Source of the DNA: Desulfobacula sp.
Lineage (GTDB): Bacteria > Desulfobacterota > Desulfobacteria > Desulfobacterales > Desulfobacteraceae
Length of the DNA: 12,700 nt
Direction: 5' to 3'
Assembly: GCF_021107415.1 (NCBI RefSeq)
Contig: NZ_JAIOSW010000174.1
Span: 1-12,700 of the forward strand
Part shown: positions 1-5,487 of the stretch, piece by piece
How positions within the stretch are numbered: the first letter of the stretch is position 1
Layout of the letters: every line of letters starts with the position of its first letter
The notes under the pieces: model-generated
Seen by the model: the letters and a program-made list of their open reading frames with translations, nothing else
What the model was told of the DNA's origin: nothing
Databases searched by the model: none
Program-made: the position numbers and the translations under genes

Positions 1-79
1 AAACAACAGAGACAGGATATTGCCTGAAATCAAGAAAGCGATAAAAAATTCTGACTTGATAATGAAAGTGTCCTCCTTG

Positions 80-96
80 TTTGCTTTAGAAGCAAA
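80..96. other. Perfect 7-bp hairpin over the Fic stop codon
   Basis: TTTGCTT and AAGCAAA form a perfect 7-bp inverted repeat with a 3-nt loop. It spans the stop codon of the Fic gene on the minus strand. No T-run follows on the minus strand, so it is not a standard intrinsic terminator. It could be an mRNA 3'-end stem or chance in AT-rich sequence. Confidence 0.3.
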
Positions 97-682
97 ATGA
101 ATGCCAACCGCCATTTGCGGTCATAGGAGAATAATCATGCTCATCTGCCATTTTTAAAGCTTTAATATATTCTTTTCTGATTTTATTATGATTAACAAGA
201 CTCTCTCCTCCCCAAGAGAAAACTTCTGTGGTGAATAATTTTTCAAGAATTAAATCTGCCATAAGTCTTGCATGTCTACCATTTCCGTTTGAAAATGGAT
301 GTATGAAGACTAACCTGTGATGAAATCTGGCTGCGAATTCATCAGGAGGATAAGTATCATGCTCTATCCACGCTTGAGAATCATCACACAATGTTTGTAA
401 TTCCACTGCAATTTGAATATATGGGATTCCAATATTTTTTTTGGATTTTCTAAATTTTCCTGCCCATTTCCAGACATTGGAAAACATTTGTTTGTGAAGT
501 TTACAAATAAATTCGATATTTAAAATGTCATTAGTTTTTAGATTTCCACTCCAAATGATCGCTTGGTTGATATTTCCCATTTCTAAAAAATCGAGTTCCC
601 CACGGGTTGTAATATGTGTGGGCAAAAGCCCTTTGAGTTCGTCATAATCGAGAGGGGTAGCACCATCATCATACTCAATCAT
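86..682 (-). CDS. Fic-domain protein, mobile mystery protein B type
   Basis: A 198-residue Fic/DOC-fold protein. The Fic active-site loop HPFSNGNGRHAR is intact at residues 128-139: catalytic His128, the anion-binding GNG, and the Arg residues that hold nucleotide phosphates. Fic enzymes usually transfer AMP or another phosphate-containing group to a target protein. The residues are present for activity, but the target is unknown. The N-terminal stretch around residues 25-35 (TTRGELDF) is where related proteins carry an inhibitory helix; it only loosely resembles the (S/T)xxxE(G/N) motif. Length and pairing fit the 'mobile mystery protein B' family, known to occur beside an HTH partner in mobile or plasmid settings. 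The ATG overlaps the TAA of the upstream regulator by one base (TAATG), implying translational coupling. The pair behaves like a toxin-antitoxin or regulator-effector unit; that role is inference. Confidence 0.9.
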   Translation of the reverse strand: MIEYDDGATPLDYDELKGLLPTHITTRGELDFLEMGNINQAIIWSGNLKTNDILNIEFICKLHKQMFSNVWKWAGKFRKSKKNIGIPYIQIAVELQTLCDDSQAWIEHDTYPPDEFAARFHHRLVFIHPFSNGNGRHARLMADLILEKLFTTEVFSWGGESLVNHNKIRKEYIKALKMADEHDYSPMTANGGWHSFCF

Positions 683-1158
683 TATTTATCCTTCTCCCAC
701 AACATAGAAGGCGAATCAATTATTTCTTCCACCATATTATTAAATGCTTTTTTAGCATTTTTAGATGAAAGTTCTTGAGCTTCTAAACTCATAGTGTGCA
801 TAAGCCTGTTCATTCGTTTTTGAGCAATAATTGAGGCTTGTTTTCTGACAGTATCGTCTAAGCTTGTCCGAGGTACAAACCCATAAACAAAAACACAATC
901 AAGTTTGTCTGCAACTCGATTCATAGTTTTAAGGGTAAGGCTTCCTGTAATCTCATCCTGTTCTATGCGAGGGATTCGAGATTTGCTAACTCCAAGCCGG
1001 TCGGCAAATTGTCGCATATTCATGCCCAAAACATCACGGATGGCACGAATCCATCCCTTCATCGGCCTGTTTACCGAGGCAATAGTTGAAAAACGACTTA
1101 AGGTGTCATCCAATTGTTCTCGAATTATTTTTTTTTGTTTTTTTCTCATGTGATTCAT
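682..1158 (-). CDS. Xre-type HTH regulator, mobile mystery protein A type
   Basis: A 158-residue protein. Residues about 36-92 form a helix-turn-helix domain of the Xre/Cro type (GWIRAIRDVLGM, then FADRLGVSKSRIPRIEQ as the turn and recognition helix). Basic N-terminal residues and a helical C-terminal half (about 97-158) flank it. In the known mobile mystery A/B pairs the HTH gene is upstream of the Fic gene, as here. It probably represses its own promoter: a TTGACA promoter and a long palindrome lie just upstream. Two in-frame ATGs compete for the start, at 1158 and at residue 4 (1149); neither has a clear Shine-Dalgarno site, so the start is uncertain by three codons. Whether it neutralises the Fic protein directly is not visible in the sequence. 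Confidence 0.88.
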   Translation of the reverse strand: MNHMRKKQKKIIREQLDDTLSRFSTIASVNRPMKGWIRAIRDVLGMNMRQFADRLGVSKSRIPRIEQDEITGSLTLKTMNRVADKLDCVFVYGFVPRTSLDDTVRKQASIIAQKRMNRLMHTMSLEAQELSSKNAKKAFNNMVEEIIDSPSMLWEKDK

Positions 1159-1160
1159 AA

Positions 1161-1201
1161 TTATATATACGTTTACTAAATCTTAGTACACATATATATA
1201 A
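1161..1201. promoter_or_regulatory. 41-bp imperfect palindrome, likely operator
   Basis: Centred on 1181, 17 of 20 symmetric positions pair. The core TACTAA-ATC-TTAGTA (1174-1188) is perfect and the outer arms are TA repeats. It overlaps the predicted -10 box and transcription start of the HTH-Fic pair. That is the usual place for an operator of an autoregulating antitoxin-like HTH protein. Binding is inferred. Confidence 0.65.
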
Positions 1202-1219
1202 CCAAAATCAAATTGTCAA
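1191..1219 (-). promoter_or_regulatory. Sigma-70-like promoter of the HTH-Fic pair
   Basis: On the minus strand a consensus -35 box TTGACA (1219-1214) is followed after 17 bp by TATATG (1196-1191), a four-of-six match to the -10 consensus. The next gene start is 32 nt further on. This is the best promoter-like sequence I found in the window. The overlapping palindrome implies repression. Confidence 0.6.
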
Positions 1220-1221
1220 GC

Positions 1222-1267
1222 CATATATATATGTACTAAATATTTTGATTGTTATACATATATATGC
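1222..1267. repeat. Second AT-rich inverted repeat upstream of promoter
   Basis: The arm CATATATATATGTAC (1222-1236) is matched by GTTATACATATATATG (1251-1266) in inverted orientation, sharing the core TACATATATATG. The half-site TACTAAAT recurs at 1234-1241, as in the operator core. It sits just upstream of the -35 box and may be a second, weaker binding site. Simple TA repetition could also explain part of it. Confidence 0.4.
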
Positions 1268-1423
1268 ATGTTATTTAATTCCCCCGAAATATAGAAAATT
1301 CTAATTCTCAGCTTTGGATTTCTACCCAGTTTGTTCGCATAGTGAACACCCGGTATTTGAATTAAAAGTTGAGTGCACCTTAAAACGGGATATAAAAAAG
1401 CCCGTCGAGAGACCTGTGCTGTT

Positions 1424-1469
1424 AACCGCTGCAAATAACCGGTCACACCCGGTTCATTTGATTTGTTGG
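1424..1469 (-). repeat. Dispersed palindromic element, copy A
   Basis: On the minus strand: CCAAC, 10 nt, AACCGG, a 6-nt loop, CCGGTT, 10 nt, GTT. The central stem is extended by CAAAT/ATTTG, leaving one bulged G. It lies 82 bp past the crotonase stop codon. The same arrangement recurs at 3194-3238 and 5291-5336 in the same orientation. Confidence 0.8.
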
Positions 1470-1536
1470 TATTTTATGGGTGCAACGTTGCATAGAAAAT
1501 GTAGGAGCATGTTCATAATACCGGAACGGGAATGGG

Positions 1537-2358
1537 CTATTTCCCCGTGAACTTAGGTTTTCTTTTCTCCGTGAATGCAGTTACCGCTTCAAACAGGTCA
1601 TCGGACGGGATAATATTGGTACTAATTGATGCTACGTATTTTAATCCGTCATCTACACTCTTGCCGATACCGTGATTGAGAACATCTTTTGATGCCTGGA
1701 CGGCAAGGGGAGAACAGTCTGCAATCTCCATGGCCATTTTTTCGGCACCTGTCATCAAAGCCTCTGGATCTTCAAAAATTTCGTTGAGGAGCAGCACCTC
1801 TTTTGCACGATCAGCCGTGATGTTTTTTGCTGTATAGGCAAGTTCCCTTGCGATGCCTTGGCCAACAATATGGGGCAATCTCTGGAGAACGCCGACATCG
1901 GCCACAAATCCCACAGCGGCTTCTCTTAATGAAAACACGGCATCTTTTGAGCCCAACCGGATATCACAGGCCGTAATCATATCAAGGCCAGCACCGATAC
2001 AATACCCGTGAACTGCTGCAATTACCGGTTTTCTGCATTTTTCGATACAGGTAATGGTTTTCTGGAGGGAATAAATTTTTTGTAACAACTGACATTTAAC
2101 ACCCCCTTTCTGGGCCGGGTCCATCAATTCCGGGATTTCACCCACCATGCTCATCAAATCGATACCCGCACAGAAGGCCGGACCTTTACCCGCAACAATA
2201 ATCACTCGGATATCAGGATCATTGTTTAAGGATTCGAAAACAGCGGGCGCTTCTTTCCATGCCGGAGGGTTCATGGCATTTTTTTTGTCCGGCCGGTTCA
2301 AGTATACCCAGGCAATCGGTGCTTTTTTTTCAATCAAATAGTATTTGTATTCGCTCAT
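1537..2358 (-). CDS. Crotonase family, dienoyl-CoA isomerase-like
   Basis: A 273-residue enoyl-CoA hydratase/isomerase fold protein, a normal full length. The oxyanion-hole segments are CAGIDL (63-68) and GYCIGAGLD (118-126). Asp126, Glu146 and Asp154 fall in the contexts GLDMITACD, SLREAAVG and VADVG, with spacings of 20 and 8. These match the acidic residues Asp176, Glu196 and Asp204 of the mammalian delta3,5-delta2,4-dienoyl-CoA isomerase (ECH1). ADVGVLQRLPHIVG is also typical of that branch. The likely reaction is therefore isomerisation of a dienoyl-CoA during degradation of unsaturated fatty acids or related acyl-CoAs, in the cytoplasm; plain hydratase activity is the alternative. Start ATG has AAAGGAA seven bases upstream. 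The gene follows the SRPBCC gene after 141 bp. Confidence 0.9.
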   Translation of the reverse strand: MSEYKYYLIEKKAPIAWVYLNRPDKKNAMNPPAWKEAPAVFESLNNDPDIRVIIVAGKGPAFCAGIDLMSMVGEIPELMDPAQKGGVKCQLLQKIYSLQKTITCIEKCRKPVIAAVHGYCIGAGLDMITACDIRLGSKDAVFSLREAAVGFVADVGVLQRLPHIVGQGIARELAYTAKNITADRAKEVLLLNEIFEDPEALMTGAEKMAMEIADCSPLAVQASKDVLNHGIGKSVDDGLKYVASISTNIIPSDDLFEAVTAFTEKRKPKFTGK

Positions 2359-2499
2359 GTTTATTCCTTTGATAATTTGAAAATCCCCGGCTTGTCCGCC
2401 AGTATTTGCTTTGTTTCAATTAAAATTAATACTGCCCCCTACAATCTTCTTTCACAAAGATTCTCCGCTCGTTTTAACCTGCTTCTCAAAATCCAAAAG

Positions 2500-3096
2500 T
2501 CAGGCCTGTTCACAAAGAATTTTAAAATTGATCATTTGCCTGCGCATCATAACAAGATCTCCAAATGACAGAATATATTGCAGGAATGCACCTGAAAGCC
2601 CTTTGGGATAGTTTACAAGAATTTTGACCAGAAGCCTACAGAAATGGCTTTTTTTTTGGATAATCATATAACTGATGATAGTATCCCCGAAAATCTTTGG
2701 AATCTTTTTATTCAGCCGGAATGTCAGGTGTTTGTTGGGTTCAAAATCGATCAAATCGAAAATAGTCATTATTTTTTGACCGATTTCAAGCTGGTCCACC
2801 CCTGGTATTAAGATTTGGGGACTTTTCCGGCAAAAGTTGTCGATCCAGTCATAACTATACGGCGCAACCCTCATCTGGCAAATCCATTGAAAAATAATTT
2901 CAGATTCAACATGGATGGTTATCCCACGAAACCAGGTATCCGAGAAATAGTCACCGTATCTGTCACATGGAAATTCAAGACAGTGTTCATGGGAGGCAAC
3001 ACCCCAATTTTTATAAAATGACTTCAGTTTAATAAAACTCCTTAACTGCCCTGTAAAATAGTGAATGTCATAGCTCCATCCCGAAATATCTGCCAA
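2500..3096 (-). CDS. SRPBCC-fold (polyketide cyclase-like) protein, start uncertain
   Basis: The part from about residue 35 looks like an SRPBCC/START-fold ligand-binding protein. It has RGITIHVESEIIFQWICQMR followed by VAPYSYDWIDN (to residue 87), then SPQILIPGVDQLEIGQ, and ends with a GDLVMMRRQMINFKIL helix. These give a hydrophobic-pocket fold that binds lipids or aromatic molecules; no specific substrate can be named. The start is odd. The only NTG codon before the domain is a TTG at 3096 with no Shine-Dalgarno site, just after a stop codon. Yet AAGGAG lies inside the ORF at 3038-3043, ahead of an ATT (3033) and a CTG (3027) but no ATG, GTG or TTG. The true N-terminus is probably near residue 22-35, or the 5' end is altered. 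Same strand as, and 141 bp before, the crotonase gene. Confidence 0.72.
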   Translation of the reverse strand: MADISGWSYDIHYFTGQLRSFIKLKSFYKNWGVASHEHCLEFPCDRYGDYFSDTWFRGITIHVESEIIFQWICQMRVAPYSYDWIDNFCRKSPQILIPGVDQLEIGQKIMTIFDLIDFEPNKHLTFRLNKKIPKIFGDTIISYMIIQKKSHFCRLLVKILVNYPKGLSGAFLQYILSFGDLVMMRRQMINFKILCEQA

Positions 3097-3193
3097 ACGT
3101 TAATACTGTCTTGATCTTTCTGTTGTCTTATAACTGCTCAGGTCCATTCCTCAAAAAATAGATTAACTTCGATTTCAGTTTGTTTGATCGGTG

Positions 3194-3238
3194 AACTTTG
3201 AAAATAACCGGTATCACCCGGTTCATTTTCGTTGTTGG
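3194..3238 (-). repeat. Dispersed palindromic element, copy B
   Basis: On the minus strand: CCAAC, 10 nt, AACCGG, a 6-nt loop, CCGGTT, 9 nt, GTT. The stem extends by GAAAAT/ATTTTC around a bulged G. Compared with copy A the outer pair C-G has become A-T on both arms, a compensatory change. It lies 79 bp past the stop of the TsaA-like gene. Confidence 0.8.
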
Positions 3239-3302
3239 GATCTATAATGCAAAAATCAAGGATTGATCCCTGGCCAGCCCCCGTTAATCAGAATCACCTT
3301 AA

Positions 3303-3803
3303 TCAAATTTTTAATTTTATATCCAGCACCGGAGTCCCGCTGACGGCATCCAGTCCTTTAACAAACAATGTGGTGCCCTTGATATCCAGGAGCCTTACAT
3401 CCTGGATCCCGATCCTTGAGAGCCTGTCCGGGGTCCGGGAGGCAAACACCCCGACCTGTTTACCATCAATTCCCCGCTTAAAGAATGTCTTAACCGAACG
3501 GGATTTATGCAGATAGTAAACTATTGTAATCTCGGGTTCCTGGTCAAGCCCGGACATAAACCGCTTTTGGGAAGGTAACAGCTCAATTTTAGAAACCGTG
3601 TTAGTCCCTTTTCTTCCAAACGGTGTTTGGTCCCTTTCAAGATTGTTGTTTACAATTCCAATGGGGTAGATAGTGACAGGTGAACCATTTCCAAAAAGAC
3701 ATTTTCGGCACACTTGCCGGTTGTCGATGGTGGATAGATCTTCAGTGCCGCAGGCAGCATTGCACTCAGAACAGTGGATTGTCTTATTGTTTATTGAATT
3801 CAA
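3303..3803 (-). CDS. TsaA/TrmO-family protein with zinc-ribbon-like N-terminus
   Basis: A 166-residue protein. Residues 11-35 carry CxxC and CxxC pairs (Cys11, Cys14, Cys32, Cys35, plus Cys18), a likely zinc ribbon. Residues 43-166 match the TsaA/TrmO (UPF0066) fold: TIYPIGIV at the start, GVFASRTPDR at 118-127, and GLDAVSGTPVLDIK at 150-163. Family members such as E. coli TrmO use S-adenosylmethionine to methylate t6A37 in some threonine tRNAs. Here the usual TRSPxRPNPIGL segment reads SRTPDRLSRIGI, so substrate or activity may differ. The start is TTG with AGGG about ten bases upstream; no ATG is available. The gene follows the ferredoxin gene by 108 bp, probably in the same transcript. Confidence 0.82.
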   Translation of the reverse strand: MNSINNKTIHCSECNAACGTEDLSTIDNRQVCRKCLFGNGSPVTIYPIGIVNNNLERDQTPFGRKGTNTVSKIELLPSQKRFMSGLDQEPEITIVYYLHKSRSVKTFFKRGIDGKQVGVFASRTPDRLSRIGIQDVRLLDIKGTTLFVKGLDAVSGTPVLDIKLKI

Positions 3804-3852
3804 GATTTTTCTACCCTGGGAAAAAAGAATGCTTGAAAGCCTCTCGTGGTAT

Positions 3853-3861
3853 CCCCCCCCC
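3853..3861. repeat. Nine-base C/G homopolymer before TsaA-like gene
   Basis: Nine C on the plus strand (G9 on the coding strand) lie 49 bases before the TTG start, between the ferredoxin stop and the TsaA-like gene. A tract this long is unusual here and can slip in replication or sequencing. It is outside any accepted coding region, so any effect would be on transcription or the mRNA leader. Confidence 0.6.
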
Positions 3862-3911
3862 TGCCGTCCCCTGTAACAGCCATGTTATAAAAAACTATTT
3901 TCCGTCTTGGT

Positions 3912-4280
3912 TTAGTCTGCGTATTCCGTATTCTGTAAAATCCCAAGTTGCTCAATGGTTCTTTCTGCAACCTTTTTATTTTTAGCAAAAAAGCGTTGCA
4001 GACGATCGATAAGCTGTTTTTGTTTTGTCTTATCATTGGAATAATATTCATGCGATAGCAACTTTTTTGCCCAAGCTAAATTAGATTGCACTTCTTCAGG
4101 GATTCGTTCTCCGTCATGACGAACTGCATCATCTGGGCATACATCGTGACAAACCCCACATCGTATGCACTCGTCTTCTTTTATAAAGGCAATGTCTTCT
4201 TCCATCGAAATTGCCCCGACAGAACATTCATCGACGCATGTTTGGCATCCCGTACACAATTTTTTATTTATCCATGGCAT
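3912..4280 (-). CDS. Two-cluster 4Fe-4S ferredoxin with helical tail
   Basis: A 122-residue protein. The first 56 residues hold two CxxCxxCxxxC motifs (Cys9, 12, 15, 19 and Cys38, 41, 44, 48), enough to bind two 4Fe-4S clusters for low-potential electron transfer in the cytoplasm. The second motif ends in the usual CP; the first ends CS. Residues about 60-122 form a charged helical extension not found in small clostridial-type ferredoxins, probably a partner-binding surface. ATG start with GGGAG ten bases upstream; that site lies in the last codons of the predicted 40-residue ORF before it, so the two may be translationally linked. It lies in an apparent ablB-microprotein-ferredoxin operon. 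Its redox partner is not visible in this window. Confidence 0.9.
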   Translation of the reverse strand: MPWINKKLCTGCQTCVDECSVGAISMEEDIAFIKEDECIRCGVCHDVCPDDAVRHDGERIPEEVQSNLAWAKKLLSHEYYSNDKTKQKQLIDRLQRFFAKNKKVAERTIEQLGILQNTEYAD

Positions 4281-4286
4281 TTGGGG

Positions 4287-4409
4287 TTATCTCCCTTTTT
4301 TAATTCTATTTACTTTTTCTAGAACGGCTTGAATCACAGGCAAAAAATAGTTGCGCGATTTTTCGCAGCCGGTGCATTCTTTTGTTAGCCAATTAAATAT
4401 TTGTACCAT
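4287..4409 (-). CDS. Predicted 40-residue CxxC microprotein
   Basis: A short open frame starts with ATG at 4409, inside the last 25 bases of ablB in another frame. It runs through what would otherwise be a 104-bp gap and stops 6 bases before the ferredoxin ATG. The product begins MVQIFNWLTK, has a CTGC pair at residues 12-15, then an amphipathic helix (YFLPVIQAVLEKVNRIKK). Composition looks protein-like, and its end supplies the ferredoxin's Shine-Dalgarno site. The CxxC could bind metal or take part in thiol redox or cluster chemistry next to the ferredoxin. Its own Shine-Dalgarno site is poor, so coupling to ablB termination is likely if it is made. I do not recognise a family. Confidence 0.5.
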   Translation of the reverse strand: MVQIFNWLTKECTGCEKSRNYFLPVIQAVLEKVNRIKKGR

Positions 4410-5230
4410 ACATTCATGCTTTCAATGTTTCCGGAAATGTTTGTGTTGTTTTTCAGCCTTCCGCCAAATCGGTAACCTGTCTTGCTAAAAGTAACATTCA
4501 TCCCCGCAGACATCGCACGGGCTATTGTATATGTTGTTTTGATTCCCTTGTTCTTCATGGCTTTTTCCATTTGAAGAAGAAGGCATTGTGCGAATCCGTT
4601 ACCCCTCCATTCTGGAAGTGTGGCGAAATCGGTCATTTCAGCGTTGGAAGATTGTTTGTCCATTTCTGCCGATGAAACTGCGACAAGTCGACCATTCACT
4701 TCAACCCCAAAATAATCGACATGATTTTTCATTGTTTCCAGAATATATGTAGTCTCATGAATTGGGAAAGGGTAGGATTGAAATATTGTCTTGTAAATAT
4801 TAGTCATAGAAGCTGCGTCCGCTTCTGTGCAAATACGCAAAGTAAAATCATTGTTGAGGTGGCATTTGGATTTGATCGATTGTTTTTCTATAGCGATCTT
4901 GAGGATTTCATCCATTTTACCATAATCAGGTTCTTCGGCACGTTCAGCATTCAGGTAGAATCCCATAAGCACGGCTGTCATTTTTCCAGCGTGGAACGCA
5001 GGTATACGGGCTTCTGCCTCAAAGCCTGCAGCAGAAAATATATCCGAATGGCATTCAGGGACTTTGGCAAAGATTTTTGAATAATTATTATTTCTTGCCA
5101 AATCAATTAGATTGCGTGGAGTGATTGAGGATGCTTCAGGGGCTAATTTGATCAAATAGATGCGATCATTATAGCTGCCGTGCTGAATAATGCTTCCTTC
5201 AAATGTCTCAATGATATCTTTAGAATCCAT
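4385..5230 (-). CDS. ablB: Beta-lysine N6-acetyltransferase AblB
   Basis: A 281-residue protein of the usual AblB length. The C-terminal GNAT domain (about 129-280) has the acetyl-CoA binding motif LPEWRGNGFA at 205-214. It also has the family signature segments EMTDFATLPEWRG, YTIARAMSAGMN (234-245) and NNTNISGNIESMNVWYK (261-277). AblB acetylates beta-lysine to N-epsilon-acetyl-beta-lysine, a compatible solute made under salt stress. Its substrate normally comes from AblA, lysine 2,3-aminomutase, usually encoded next door. No ablA is present here: upstream lies palindrome copy C and then the CHAT gene. Either ablA is elsewhere in the genome or this copy has another role. ATG start with a weak AGAGAAG site. 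Downstream genes are the CxxC microprotein and ferredoxin. Confidence 0.9.
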   Translation of the reverse strand: MDSKDIIETFEGSIIQHGSYNDRIYLIKLAPEASSITPRNLIDLARNNNYSKIFAKVPECHSDIFSAAGFEAEARIPAFHAGKMTAVLMGFYLNAERAEEPDYGKMDEILKIAIEKQSIKSKCHLNNDFTLRICTEADAASMTNIYKTIFQSYPFPIHETTYILETMKNHVDYFGVEVNGRLVAVSSAEMDKQSSNAEMTDFATLPEWRGNGFAQCLLLQMEKAMKNKGIKTTYTIARAMSAGMNVTFSKTGYRFGGRLKNNTNISGNIESMNVWYKYLIG

Positions 5231-5290
5231 TAATCACTTCTCTATTCATTCGTTCCCGTCTGGGACAAGTGTAATCGTTTCATCATGGAA

Positions 5291-5336
5291 AACTTTTTAT
5301 ACATAACCGGTTTGCCCGGTTCATTTTCCTGGTTGA
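5291..5336 (-). repeat. Dispersed palindromic element, copy C
   Basis: On the minus strand: TCAAC, 10 nt, AACCGG, a 5-nt loop, CCGGTT, 11 nt, GTT. The AAAATG before the stem, including the G that is bulged in the other copies, is conserved, but the 3' partner ATGTAT pairs only partly. It lies 166 bp past the CHAT stop and 60 bp before the ablB start. Confidence 0.75.
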
Positions 5337-5368
5337 AACTTCGTCATTCAAAAAACTATGCTGCAATT

Positions 5369-5437
5369 CCCCTTAGATGCCCCATTTTGGTCCCCTTTTG
5401 GGCATATAATATGAGTGTCCCCCGAATTGCCCCGAAT
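5369..5437 (-). other. G-run cluster with short direct repeats 3' of CHAT gene
   Basis: Five runs of four or five G on the minus strand (plus-strand C runs at 5369-5372, 5380-5383, 5392-5395, 5419-5423, 5430-5433) stand out in otherwise AT-leaning spacer. CCCCGAAT is repeated at 5420-5427 and 5430-5437. ATTTTGG and TTTTGG between the other runs also repeat. ATGCCC/GGGCAT flanks part of it as an inverted repeat. It could form a G-quadruplex or RNA structure at the 3' end of the CHAT operon; no T-run makes it a standard terminator. Confidence 0.45.
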
Positions 5438-5487
5438 CATAAGATTAAATGCTGTTCAGTCATCCCTATTTGTTATTCACACATTTA

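Larger units (their letters stand above)
1159..1536. other. 378-bp intergenic region between HTH and crotonase genes
   Basis: I accept no gene here; the short open frames on both strands lack start signals and recognisable protein. The region holds the promoter and operator of the HTH-Fic pair at 1161-1267 and one copy of the dispersed palindrome at 1424-1469. It also has a small hairpin, ACGGG/CCCGT, at 1385-1405 followed on the minus strand by TTTTA. That could be a weak terminator for transcription leaving the crotonase gene. Another ACGGG/CCCGT pair at 1526-1548 spans the crotonase stop codon. Confidence 0.6.

Noticed and set aside
1161..1267. CRISPR-like or tandem repeat array
   Set aside because: The repetition is AT palindromes around a promoter, with no regular repeat-spacer spacing.
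1314..1550. Plus-strand open frame of 78 codons in the HTH-crotonase spacer
   Set aside because: It runs through palindrome copy A and the end of the crotonase gene, has no ribosome site and no recognisable protein features.
2377..2611. Plus-strand open frames overlapping the SRPBCC gene end
   Set aside because: Low-complexity basic translations that overlap the better supported minus-strand gene.
3800..4051. Minus-strand open frame of 83 codons spanning the ferredoxin end and the G9 tract
   Set aside because: It lies out of frame inside the well supported ferredoxin gene and shows no domain.
5250..5267. TCCC/GGGA mini-hairpin before ablB as a terminator
   Set aside because: Only four base pairs and no T-run on either strand.
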